Below are positions 21,696 through 29,682 of a stretch of DNA of 32,301 bases, piece after piece. The translations under genes were made by a program, and so were the position numbers. The DNA lies in contig CAYWJU010000017.1 of assembly GCA_964458645.1 (NCBI GenBank), positions 1 through 32,301 on the forward strand, read 5' to 3'. The stretch comes from DAORHV01 sp964458645 (GTDB lineage Bacteria > Patescibacteriota > Gracilibacteria > Peribacterales > Peribacteraceae). Within the stretch, counting starts at the first letter, position 1. The number at the start of each line of letters is the position of its first letter. The notes beneath the pieces were generated by a model that saw nothing but the letters and a program-made list of their open reading frames with translations, did not search any database and was not told where the DNA came from.

Positions 21696-23600
21696 TTACT
21701 CTACGGGGTCCAATTCGTCCCCTAATTGCTTGATTTCAGTGCGTACGTAGCCTGCCAAGCCGTTTTCGGGCAGGGCGCGATACAATCGACGGAGCAAGGT
21801 TCCGCGGTACGGACTGTTATGGATATCCGCCATTTCGCTCATGAGCTGGTTGTAGCGGCTGCGCGGGAGGCGAAGATTGAAAATGCGATCCACCATGGCA
21901 TCGACCTGGGCATTCAGCTCGGCCTCACCGAGCAGAACACGCTCGGGTTCGGATGGCAGATACTGTGCAATGTCTTCTTCGACGACGTTGGCACTTTCAA
22001 TTCCTTCGGTCTGCTCCAGATCCGCAAGCAACGACGATGTGCTGACAAGCAGCGACTTTGCTTCGCGTTGCAACAATGGATGTACGCCGCTGTCTTCGGC
22101 CAACAACGTCTTCAGGTACGGCTGGATTTCTTTATAGGCAACCAGCGCACCGGTGAGGTTGCGCGACGTCATAAGGGAGCTGTTGAGAGCAGCCAGCTTA
22201 TCAACCAGGACATATCCTTCGATATCTTTAGGCTTCAGATCGGCATTCGGCAGGGCAGCGCTCACGTCCAGAACGGCCTGTTGCACCGCTGCCAGTTGAT
22301 TATCTGCGCTGGCCACCGCCACCGAAGAGCTCAGCTCATCGATTTGCTTCTTCACCAAGAATTGCACCAAGTTATCTCCGCTACCGGAAGCCAACGCAAC
22401 CAACGTCTCGCGGTATTCGGTCAACGACTCGGCGGCTTGGTCATCGTCACCATTCCCGATAAGCGTGAGTGCTTCGCTCAACCGAGTATCGGCCTGACGA
22501 ACGCGCTTCTCGGTTTTGGCATCGCTTCCGAGTGTGAACAGCACATCGACCTCCTCAGCAATGCGCTTGGCCGGATACAAGAACGACGTCGGCAAGATGC
22601 CTGCCATTTTCTCACGACGATCTTGTTGCAGCTGTGCGATTTCCGTACGGTGCACGGCGTCTTGATCCAGGTTCACGCTTACCCACGGCGTGGTGAACAG
22701 CACGGGCGGCATGTCGTTCACGTACAGCGGTCCAGAGCGCCGGGCGATGGCGCGTTCACCGGAAATAAGGAACAAACGCCTGTTGTCGCCGGCATTGAAC
22801 GATGCCCCTTTGTCGTACACGGCGGTCGTCACGCTGCTGCCGTCGTCGGATACCGAAACGCTGCCGCCGTTTACCTCCATGGTTCCGAGCGATGTCTCAA
22901 TGGCCAAACTTTGGAACGTAGGCGGCATCAAGCCAAGCGCCCACACTTCTCCATTCACCAATTTTGCGGTCGTTCCGACCGATGCGAATTGGGGGCGATC
23001 ACCCAAATCCATTAAGCGCAGGGTGGTATTGGGAGCCAGGCGCAGCACACCGTCGTCGTTCAGGATGATCGTGGCCTGTGCCTTGGGTCCGGTACTGATA
23101 ACCACAGGGCCTTTCAGTGCTTGCGGCGAAGAAATAAGCGTGGAAACACCTCCGACCGAAACCCATACGTCTCCACTGGGAATCAGCTGCACCGATGTCT
23201 CGGCCTGTGTGACTGGAGCCAGCAGGACCAATGGCATGATGCGGATTGCCAACAGAAACACGGCGAACGCTGCAGCCCATTTGATGCCGAAACCGGTCCA
23301 GCGAATGGAGCGTGGGTGGAGTCGGGCAAACATGGATTCTTTCACCGCAGACGCACGGGCCGGCGACAACGTCCATTCGTTTGCCAGCGACTTGATGCCG
23401 TCCGGCAACCAAGCCTTGGCCATCACCTTGCGACGCACGTCTTTGCGGAATGTGGCGCTCGGTACCGTTTGTTCCACGGCATCCGTGAGCATGGCCGGAC
23501 GGACGCGTGTGTCGATACGCTTCCAGATGCGATCCTTGACCCCTTTTTCGGGGTGTTGGGAGTCGGCGAGGCCGGTGAGCAGCTGTTCGACGGAATTCAT
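21696..23600 (-). CDS. FecR-domain membrane protein, probable anti-sigma factor
   Basis: A 634-residue single-pass protein. Residues 1-100 are cytoplasmic and rich in Arg and Lys, with repeated helical segments (VKDRIWKRIDTRVRP, FRKDVRRKVMAKAW) that could hold the sigma factor. A membrane helix lies at about 105-130. Outside, a FecR-type beta domain (about 135-290) contains SGDVWVSVGG and GVLRLAPNTTLRL. A long helical region (about 330-634) includes acidic, Ala- and Leu-rich segments and has no family I recognise. The gene follows the ECF sigma gene by 58 bases, the standard arrangement of a sigma factor with its anti-sigma. Its large outer helical part is longer than in typical FecR proteins and may be the sensor. 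Confidence 0.82.
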   Translation of the reverse strand: MNSVEQLLTGLADSQHPEKGVKDRIWKRIDTRVRPAMLTDAVEQTVPSATFRKDVRRKVMAKAWLPDGIKSLANEWTLSPARASAVKESMFARLHPRSIRWTGFGIKWAAAFAVFLLAIRIMPLVLLAPVTQAETSVQLIPSGDVWVSVGGVSTLISSPQALKGPVVISTGPKAQATIILNDDGVLRLAPNTTLRLMDLGDRPQFASVGTTAKLVNGEVWALGLMPPTFQSLAIETSLGTMEVNGGSVSVSDDGSSVTTAVYDKGASFNAGDNRRLFLISGERAIARRSGPLYVNDMPPVLFTTPWVSVNLDQDAVHRTEIAQLQQDRREKMAGILPTSFLYPAKRIAEEVDVLFTLGSDAKTEKRVRQADTRLSEALTLIGNGDDDQAAESLTEYRETLVALASGSGDNLVQFLVKKQIDELSSSVAVASADNQLAAVQQAVLDVSAALPNADLKPKDIEGYVLVDKLAALNSSLMTSRNLTGALVAYKEIQPYLKTLLAEDSGVHPLLQREAKSLLVSTSSLLADLEQTEGIESANVVEEDIAQYLPSEPERVLLGEAELNAQVDAMVDRIFNLRLPRSRYNQLMSEMADIHNSPYRGTLLRRLYRALPENGLAGYVRTEIKQLGDELDPVE

Positions 23601-23658
23601 GGTTCGTAGCGGTGTCTAAAACGGATTATGAGGGCTTTTGTTACACAAAAACGGGCAA

Positions 23659-24231
23659 TTACGGCTTCTCTTTGGGGGCATCAGACGGGAGTAGCGCCTC
23701 CAGCTTCTTCAGGCCACGGAATTTCAGAATGCGCACGCCGCCTTCCGTAATGCCGAGTGATTTGGCGATTTCTGCATGAGAAAGGCCTGAAACATAGTGC
23801 AACAACAAAATTTCACGGTAATAGCGCGGAATGCCGCCGAGCGCCTGGCGCACTGTGGCAACCGACAAACTGCGCTCGGTATTCTGCTTTGGATCACTGG
23901 AACTGCTTTCATCCACGATATTTTCCGAGATTTCCTCGAATCCGCGCTGGCCGCGGTACGCGTCCACCACGACGTGGCGCGCTATGCGGAACAGCCATGC
24001 CGAGAACGGCACGTTGGCCATGGACTTATACGAATGCAGCTTCTCCCATGCCTTCACAAAGATGTCGGCCACCAAGTCTTCGGCCAACTCCTGCGGAAAA
24101 CGAAAAACGACATAGCGGTAGATCGGCGTAAGAAACGCGTCGTAAATCTTGCCGAATGCCTCGGTGTCACCGTCCTGTGCGCTCTTCACGAGTGCGCGGA
24201 GTTCCTCAGCAGGGATTGGCTGTGCGGCCAT
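23659..24231 (-). CDS. ECF-type RNA polymerase sigma factor
   Basis: A 190-residue sigma70-family factor with only regions 2 and 4. Region 2 (about 25-95) reads FGKIYDAFLTPIYRYVVFR, DLVADIFVKAWEKL (core binding) and PFSAWLFRIARHVVVDAYR (-10 recognition). A Ser-rich acidic linker (SENIVDESSSSDPK) leads to region 4 (about 130-180) with IPRYYREILLLHYVSGLSHAEIA and the helix-turn-helix SLGITEGGVRILKFRGLKKL. The start MAAQPIPAEE at 24231 is chosen because TATACT ends eight bases upstream; the longer frame would start before that box. It is paired with the FecR-type gene downstream. The cyclodipeptide synthase gene is immediately upstream, so the two may be linked, but no ECF promoter is defined. 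Confidence 0.92.
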   Translation of the reverse strand: MAAQPIPAEELRALVKSAQDGDTEAFGKIYDAFLTPIYRYVVFRFPQELAEDLVADIFVKAWEKLHSYKSMANVPFSAWLFRIARHVVVDAYRGQRGFEEISENIVDESSSSDPKQNTERSLSVATVRQALGGIPRYYREILLLHYVSGLSHAEIAKSLGITEGGVRILKFRGLKKLEALLPSDAPKEKP

Positions 24232-24239
24232 GGGGCAGG

Positions 24240-24245
24240 AGTATA
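24240..24245 (-). promoter_or_regulatory. -10 box of the ECF sigma gene, leaderless
   Basis: TATACT on the minus strand, eight bases before the chosen ATG. Confidence 0.55.
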
Positions 24246-24254
24246 AACACAAAA

Positions 24255-24287
24255 GGACGCCGAAGAAACCAGGGACGCCGAAGAAAC
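24255..24287. repeat. Tandem 15-bp direct repeat upstream of the ECF sigma gene
   Basis: GGACGCCGAAGAAAC occurs twice, 18 bp apart (24255-24269 and 24273-24287). On the minus strand this is GTTTCTTCGGCGTCC twice, covering the -35 region and the 20 bp upstream of it. Tandem sites of this spacing often bind regulators on one face of the helix. Confidence 0.7.
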
Positions 24288-24293
24288 TACTTC

Positions 24294-24965
24294 TTAGACG
24301 GTCTGAGACGCCGCAACTTTCCGAAAAGTAACCGCGGGCGTCGCCGGATGCGACGGATAGACTCCATTGCGGAGGGTGTCCAGGATCGGCATGTCGCGGT
24401 GATACACATACTCGGCCGTTTCCACGCCGAGGATCTGCGGCGAACCGATGATGAAGGCCAGCTCCTGCAACAGGAACGCTTTGCCAGCATCGATTTGTTG
24501 GGCCGGAGTCAGCGGGCGCTTCAGGGGAAATTTCGAATGTTCATACACCCCGCCGGTCGTCGAACGGACGTCATCGCGAAACGCGGCGTCGGTGTCGTAG
24601 AGCGCTTTCATACGGCCCAGCATGCCAGTGTATGCGGGCGTCGCCTGAAAGTCGCCCCAGCGCACGACACGCCCTTGGCCCGAAAGCACGCTCTCCAAAA
24701 CGGCGCGGCACGTTTTTTCCAATGCTTTGAATTTTCGCTGCGCGGTTTTACGCGCTTCATTCGGCAAATAGCCGTAGCCCATCAGCGTGAATTCGGCAGG
24801 TTGATCCGGCAGCATGAAGACAACTTCACGCGATCGGTCGCGCACATCTGCGGCGGCATGAGCGATGGCATCCTGGGTAAAATACGAATTCAGCATGCTG
24901 ATCCCTACGATCGAGGCATGTTTCGAGGCGGTTTCTTGGCCGGACAGGGTTTCTGGAACCTGCAT
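24294..24965 (-). CDS. tRNA-dependent cyclodipeptide synthase
   Basis: Joins two amino acids taken from aminoacyl-tRNAs into a cyclic dipeptide (diketopiperazine). The 223-residue product matches the family along its length: HASIVGISMLNSYFTQD with nucleophile Ser23 and Asn26 (AlbC Ser37 and Asn40), the VVFMLPDQPAEF strand, basic helix NEARKTAQRKFKALEK, RVVRWGDFQATPAYTGML, FRDDVRSTTG, and EYVYHRDMPI with Tyr188-His189 (the NYH subgroup). In the segment AFLLQELAF, Glu168 is kept but Phe164 stands where AlbC has catalytic Tyr178. No tailoring enzyme (P450, oxidase, methyltransferase) is adjacent; neighbours are guaA and an ECF sigma gene. Its own promoter lies just upstream. The amino-acid substrates cannot be read from sequence. 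Confidence 0.85.
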   Translation of the reverse strand: MQVPETLSGQETASKHASIVGISMLNSYFTQDAIAHAAADVRDRSREVVFMLPDQPAEFTLMGYGYLPNEARKTAQRKFKALEKTCRAVLESVLSGQGRVVRWGDFQATPAYTGMLGRMKALYDTDAAFRDDVRSTTGGVYEHSKFPLKRPLTPAQQIDAGKAFLLQELAFIIGSPQILGVETAEYVYHRDMPILDTLRNGVYPSHPATPAVTFRKVAASQTV

Positions 24966-24974
24966 TGGATGTAT

Positions 24975-25002
24975 ATTTTACTATAATATCAATATTTAGC
25001 AA
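24975..25002 (-). promoter_or_regulatory. Promoter of the cyclodipeptide synthase gene
   Basis: Minus strand: TTGCTA (24997-25002), a 16-bp AT-rich spacer and TAAAAT (24975-24980), with the ATG nine bases later. The gene is therefore not simply a read-through product of guaA. Confidence 0.55.
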
Positions 25003-25018
25003 TTTAGCTTTTTGGCTT

Positions 25019-26806
25019 CTACTCCCATTCAATGGTTCCCGGCGGCTTACTGGTGAGATCGAGGAACACGGCATCGATACCTTTCAGCTTCAGGATGCGG
25101 TCGGTCATACGTTTGATGGCCGCCTCCGGCAGCGCCACGGCATTGGCGGTCATGGCATCGTGCGATGCGATGGGGCGCAACACGATGGACTGTCCACCCT
25201 TCTTGGTGCCAACCGGCAACAGCACCACCGGGAATTGCCAAATGGAATCGTAGAGTGCTGGGTCTTGAATCTCCTCGGTGACGATGGCGTCGGCGTCGCG
25301 CAGCAGGTCGGCGCGCGTGCGGTCCACGTAGCCCGGCGTGAACACCGGGTCGAACGGCTTGGTGTGCGAGGTGCACAGCAACACGCGGTTGAGCGTGCGA
25401 TGCGTGTTCGGAATGGTTGTTGCAAGGTTGATGAGCTCGTCGGTGACGGTGTACGGCTTGTTGTTGAACATGGCTACCGCCAAGCGATACGTGCGGCCGT
25501 CGCCTTGCACTCCCACCGAGCGTACGGGCAACACCAGGTGCGGCAAATCGACCGACAAAACGGCCTCTTGCGTGGGAGCTGCTTCTTCGCCGCACAAGAT
25601 ACGAACACCCAAGCCAGGACCCGGGAATGGATGCCGCCAGACCAGCTCCTTGGGCAAACCCAATTCTTCGCCCAGCATGCGGACTTCGTCTTTGTAGAGG
25701 TCCTTCAGCGGCTCAATGACCAAACCAGCGTCGATCATATCCTGCACCGCCTTCACGCGGTTGTGATGCGTTTTAATATGATCGGCATGCTTCGTGCCAC
25801 CGGTCTCGATGGTGTCCGGATAAATGGTGCCTTGGCCCAACATCCAACCGTCCGAGACATTGATGTTCATGGTGTCCCCCACCTGCTTCTGGACCGCAAG
25901 GAACGTATCGCCAATGGCTTTGCGCTTACGCTCCGGGTCGTTCACGCCCTTCAGTTTCGCAAAGAATTCTTCGGATGCATCCACGGCGTGCAAGTTGTCG
26001 ATTTTCAATTTCTTGAACGCGTCTTGAATCAGCTTCACTTCGTCTTTCCGCATGAGACCGGTGTCGACCAAGAGACCTTCGACGCGATTGCGGCCCAGCA
26101 CTTGGTTCAACAAGACGAATGCCACGGTGGAATCCACGCCGCCCGAAACGAGCATGAACACTTTGCGATCGCCGACGTCGCGCTTGATTTCTTCGCCCAC
26201 AAGCGACGCGTAGCCATGCATGGACCACGGTGCTGGCTCGCACAATTCGGCGAAGTTTTTCAGCATGACAAGTCCATTCTCGCTGTGCGTGACTTCCGGA
26301 TGAAACTGCAGTGCGTACACGCGTCGAGCTTCATCGGAGAATGCGGCATTCTTACAGGTTTCCGAGGTGGCAATGCGCGAGAAGCCGCGAGGAAGCTCCG
26401 TCGCCTCGTCGCCGTGCGACATCCAGACGGTGCAATCGCCGGCGATACCCTTAAACAATTGACTGTTCTTTCCCAGAATATGGATGGGCGTTTTGCCGTA
26501 TTCCTTCACATGGCCGGGGCTCACTTTGCCGCCGAGCGTCTGGGCGATCCAATGGAGGCCGTAACACAAGCCGAGCACCGGAATACCGAGATCGAAAATT
26601 TTCGGGTCTGCCTGCGGGCTGCCGACGTCGTACACGCTTTGGGGGCCGCCGGACAAAATGATGCCGGATGCGGTTTCCAGTTCGGATGCCGGAGTGTCCG
26701 GTGTGCGGATTTCGGAATAGTAGCCGAACCGTCGGATACGGCTGGCAATGAGGTGGGCGTACTGCCCACCAAAGTCCAGAACGACGATGCTGCGCGGGTG
26801 CCTCAT
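25019..26806 (-). CDS. guaA: GMP synthetase (glutamine-hydrolysing), long form
   Basis: Converts XMP to GMP with glutamine and ATP. The 595-residue product has a class I amidotransferase domain (VLDFGGQYAHLIASRI, catalytic Cys in GLCYGLHW, His and Glu in FHPEVTHSE), an ATP pyrophosphatase domain (SGGVDSTVAFVLLN, VDTGLMRKDE) and the C-terminal dimer domain ending LTSKPPGTIEWE. E. coli GuaA has 525 residues; the extra roughly 70 lie after VGVQGDGRTY and before LRPIASHDAMTA, an insertion place also used by the long eukaryotic-type enzyme. The ATG at 26806 is chosen because TATGCT lies seven bases upstream; the ATG four codons earlier overlaps that box. Confidence 0.97.
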   Translation of the reverse strand: MRHPRSIVVLDFGGQYAHLIASRIRRFGYYSEIRTPDTPASELETASGIILSGGPQSVYDVGSPQADPKIFDLGIPVLGLCYGLHWIAQTLGGKVSPGHVKEYGKTPIHILGKNSQLFKGIAGDCTVWMSHGDEATELPRGFSRIATSETCKNAAFSDEARRVYALQFHPEVTHSENGLVMLKNFAELCEPAPWSMHGYASLVGEEIKRDVGDRKVFMLVSGGVDSTVAFVLLNQVLGRNRVEGLLVDTGLMRKDEVKLIQDAFKKLKIDNLHAVDASEEFFAKLKGVNDPERKRKAIGDTFLAVQKQVGDTMNINVSDGWMLGQGTIYPDTIETGGTKHADHIKTHHNRVKAVQDMIDAGLVIEPLKDLYKDEVRMLGEELGLPKELVWRHPFPGPGLGVRILCGEEAAPTQEAVLSVDLPHLVLPVRSVGVQGDGRTYRLAVAMFNNKPYTVTDELINLATTIPNTHRTLNRVLLCTSHTKPFDPVFTPGYVDRTRADLLRDADAIVTEEIQDPALYDSIWQFPVVLLPVGTKKGGQSIVLRPIASHDAMTANAVALPEAAIKRMTDRILKLKGIDAVFLDLTSKPPGTIEWE

Positions 26807-26813
26807 GCTGGGG

Positions 26814-26819
26814 AGCATA
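26814..26819 (-). promoter_or_regulatory. -10 box of guaA, leaderless
   Basis: TATGCT on the minus strand, seven bases before the ATG at 26806. Confidence 0.5.
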
Positions 26820-26876
26820 CCGCAAGCGTTTTCAGGTTGCAGCCGAAAGCAGCACGTTCTTCTCTCTTACGCGGTA

Positions 26877-28268
26877 TTATGCCGCTTGTTGAGGCTTTCG
26901 TGACGAAAGTGCGGCAGCGACCAGGATCCACAACGTATACGCTACGGCGGAATCCTCCCATGCGTGCAAGAACAAGCCTGCCACGCAGACCGAGACAAGC
27001 ATTAAGACTGCCGGCAAAGCCAACGGCGATGTTTCACGAATACGCAGCAACGACTGCCCGATAATCACCAGGAAGGAAATGAACAAGAGAAGTCCGAACA
27101 CTCCCGTTTCAACCCCGATCTGCAAATACCAGTTTTCAGGCAACAGCGGGCAATTGCACGAACGACCGGCTGGTTGGACTTGGGCACCGGCAACGAAAAC
27201 GCACAACTCGGGATGCGGCTGAGCCCACGAAACGTCTGCACCTGCCTCAAGTTCCACGCAGGTATCGCTAAAGCGATTGCTGGCCGGGCCTGCAGTACCC
27301 AAGCCCAATCCGAACGGGTTCTGGCCGATCAGTTGCAGCGCATGCAATGGCTTTTCGAGGTGTCCGCGTGACGATGCAGCTCGCAACACAACCGAGGGCC
27401 GAGCGATGAACACGGCAATGGCGAATACCGCCGCGCAACTGCCTAAAAGAAGAAGAATGCGACGCGCATGCTGTGCGGGCGACATCCAGCGTACCCCACA
27501 AACAACCAACACCGCTGCAGCAATCCAAGCCGAGCGAGAAAATGTGAGCGTGAGTCCGGCAGCCAATACAAACAGAAGAAGTATGCGACGGATATCGACC
27601 TTCGTTGCGGCGTGTCGAACAAAAGCAACGAACGCTGCGGACAGCGGCAACAAGAACCAGACGCCAAGTTGGTTCGGACCGCTCATGACGCTCTGCATGC
27701 GTCGAAGGAGGCTGCCGCCGATTTGCTGATACGGCGCCAGCGGCCCGCTGGCAACATACAGGGAATGGAGATCGGAATACCCCAATGCCGTGAAGACGTG
27801 CTGCGGCAACGCAAGTGCAACAAAACCAAGGAGTGCAACCACTGCGCCCGTGCCGATGAGCAGGGAGAGTGCGCGCCGCCCGAACGAGGGCGACCACGGA
27901 ACAAGGTGCAAAATAACAAGAAGGAAAAGCGGCAAGATGTCGTACTTTGCTCCATACAAAAGAGGGCCCCACCCACCAAAGTGCGTACCGGTAATCACGA
28001 CTGCCAATATGGCGAAGAGCGAGATGAGTCGATCGATGGGATCGATGGTCCTCAGACGATCGAGCGCCGTGGAATCGGTGACGAGTTCGGCAAATGCCAG
28101 CCCGAGCAACGCCAGGACAGCCACCTCTTTCCAAAGAGCCAGTGCGGTAAGCGGCGCATGGCCCGGTCCAACGAGTGCGCGCGTGAAGACCGTGACGGCA
28201 AACGCATGAAATGGCAAAAGAACAATAAGGGCCAATGCCAACCGTTCACGAATTCGCTGGAGTCGCAT
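26877..28268 (-). CDS. O-antigen ligase/polymerase-like membrane protein
   Basis: A 463-residue polytopic membrane protein with about 12 hydrophobic helices. The long extracytoplasmic loop between about residues 315 and 395 contains NPFGLGLGTAGPASN, ENWYLQIGVETGVFG and several cysteines (ELCVFVAG and SCNCPLLPENW), and the loop layout is that of Wzy_C (O-antigen ligase/polymerase) proteins, which transfer or join lipid-linked glycans. The Cys content of the loop suggests disulfides, which fits the thiol-redox genes elsewhere in the window. Start MRLQRIRERLAL at 28268: CATACT ends eight bases upstream, and the longer open frame adds a non-hydrophobic, unrelated stretch. The UDP-sugar epimerase gene precedes it by 40 bases. 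Confidence 0.82.
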   Translation of the reverse strand: MRLQRIRERLALALIVLLPFHAFAVTVFTRALVGPGHAPLTALALWKEVAVLALLGLAFAELVTDSTALDRLRTIDPIDRLISLFAILAVVITGTHFGGWGPLLYGAKYDILPLFLLVILHLVPWSPSFGRRALSLLIGTGAVVALLGFVALALPQHVFTALGYSDLHSLYVASGPLAPYQQIGGSLLRRMQSVMSGPNQLGVWFLLPLSAAFVAFVRHAATKVDIRRILLLFVLAAGLTLTFSRSAWIAAAVLVVCGVRWMSPAQHARRILLLLGSCAAVFAIAVFIARPSVVLRAASSRGHLEKPLHALQLIGQNPFGLGLGTAGPASNRFSDTCVELEAGADVSWAQPHPELCVFVAGAQVQPAGRSCNCPLLPENWYLQIGVETGVFGLLLFISFLVIIGQSLLRIRETSPLALPAVLMLVSVCVAGLFLHAWEDSAVAYTLWILVAAALSSRKPQQAA

Positions 28269-28308
28269 CGGAAAGAAGTATGCCCGAATGCCACGAGCCT
28301 GTGAACGA

Positions 28309-29640
28309 CTACAGATGCAAACGGTCTTCGTCGTTGCGGAAGACATCGCCGCTTTTCAGAACGCTTTCCACCGAGTCGATGCACGCCTTGCTGACATCGC
28401 GTCCGTAAATCTTTGGCGCACTACGCATGAGTGTGTTGTCCCAGGCGTGCTCGATCATCTTCACGATGAGCTTGGTGTCCACGGGCGGCGCGATGAGGTT
28501 GCCGCCGTTCATAGCCGACTCGCTGCGGTCGCTGCCGAAGCGCATGGTCACGCACGGCACGCCGAGCACATTCATTTCTTCCTGCATGGAGCCCGAGTCA
28601 GTGGCACACACGGCCGCCTTGCTCATGGCTGCCACCACGTCACCGTATTCGGCCCACACCGGCGACAGAATGAAGTTCGGGTAGTTCTTCGTCAGCGCTT
28701 CCAGATCGGCCTTCAGGTTGTAACGTTCCAGCGCGGCGTTGGTTTGGATCATGCTGATGAGCAGCACGTTCTTCCCCTTCTTGATGAGATCGACCATAGC
28801 CCCGTAAATTGCGCGGAAGCGCGCTTCCGAGAAGCAATTCTCGCGGCGGTGGATACAGAACCGGACGAAATCGCCGTCTTTGAGCAGCGGGTACCGGTCG
28901 AAGATCGTGGAATCCTTCGCACGCTTGAGCGCCTCGTTGGTGGCGTCCACCACCGAATTGCCGACCACGAAAATTCGGTCATCGCAGTAGCCTTCGCCAA
29001 GCATGAATTCGCGATCCAGGTTCACCGGTGCCAAGTGAATGCCGGTAGCCGCTTCGCTGCAACGCGTGTTGAATTGCTCGGGGTACGGTTCCTGGCTGCC
29101 GCGCTGCCAGTTGTTGCGGTCCATAAGGAACGTGCGCCAGGCGCCGACGTCGATGTCGTGGCGCACTCCTTTCTTGCCGAAGAACGCGTTGTAATCGGGA
29201 GTGAGCGTGCGGATGCCCGCCTCCACGTGCACCGATGCGAAACCGTGGCAGTACCCGGCGTTGCTGGCGGCCATGGCGGTAGTCGTATCGCCATGCACGT
29301 ACGGAATAACGATTTTCCCGGCCGCCTTCAGTTCGCCGATCACGTCACCGAGTCGGCCGATGATCTGACTGACGACTTCGTGCATGGAGCCGCGCACGTT
29401 CAAGTTGAAATCCGGCTCGACGCCGAATTCGGCAAGCATGCCGCCGCTCAAGTTCTGGTCGTAGTGCTGGCCGGTGTGACCAAGCAGCACGCAGTGTCCG
29501 CGCGACTGCAGCTCTTTATACAACGGTATCTGCTTGATGATATCCGGCTTGGTCGCAATAAGAATAAGGTGCACATGGCGTACCTCGCTGTTGGCGATTG
29601 CATCGAACTGCCGGCGGTCGCGATACGAAATGTCGGGCAT
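28309..29640 (-). CDS. wecB: UDP-N-acetylglucosamine 2-epimerase
   Basis: Interconverts UDP-GlcNAc and UDP-ManNAc, supplying sugars for surface glycans. The 443-residue product has the GT-B-like epimerase fold: HVHLILIATKPDIIKQIPL, GHTGQHYDQNLS, PYVHGDTTTAMAASNAG (catalytic Asp), HVEAGIRT (catalytic Glu), FCIHRRENCFSE and TDSGSMQEEMNVLGVP (UDP binding). It is longer than WecB (about 376 residues): an insert of about 30 residues follows HVEAGIRTLTPDY and contains KKGVRHDIDVGAWRTF. The start at 29640 (MPDISYRD) follows a TATCAT box 14 bases upstream. It lies between the O-antigen-ligase-like and GT87-like genes, so this is a polysaccharide group. The symbol is by analogy; non-hydrolysing versus hydrolysing type cannot be settled here. 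Confidence 0.88.
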   Translation of the reverse strand: MPDISYRDRRQFDAIANSEVRHVHLILIATKPDIIKQIPLYKELQSRGHCVLLGHTGQHYDQNLSGGMLAEFGVEPDFNLNVRGSMHEVVSQIIGRLGDVIGELKAAGKIVIPYVHGDTTTAMAASNAGYCHGFASVHVEAGIRTLTPDYNAFFGKKGVRHDIDVGAWRTFLMDRNNWQRGSQEPYPEQFNTRCSEAATGIHLAPVNLDREFMLGEGYCDDRIFVVGNSVVDATNEALKRAKDSTIFDRYPLLKDGDFVRFCIHRRENCFSEARFRAIYGAMVDLIKKGKNVLLISMIQTNAALERYNLKADLEALTKNYPNFILSPVWAEYGDVVAAMSKAAVCATDSGSMQEEMNVLGVPCVTMRFGSDRSESAMNGGNLIAPPVDTKLIVKMIEHAWDNTLMRSAPKIYGRDVSKACIDSVESVLKSGDVFRNDEDRLHL

Positions 29641-29682
29641 GCGAAAGTGGCCGCATGATACCACGCGGATCGTTCGCAACGA

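Noticed and set aside
24232..24252. Upstream ATG (24252) as start of the ECF sigma gene
   Set aside because: It precedes the TATACT box that lies eight bases before the ATG at 24231; homology also begins later.
24965..27064. 699-codon plus-strand open frame opposite guaA
   Set aside because: Entirely antisense to guaA and its flank. The His/Val-rich translation is a codon-bias shadow.
28288..29658. 456-codon plus-strand frame opposite the epimerase
   Set aside because: Antisense shadow of a conserved enzyme, with no motif or promoter.
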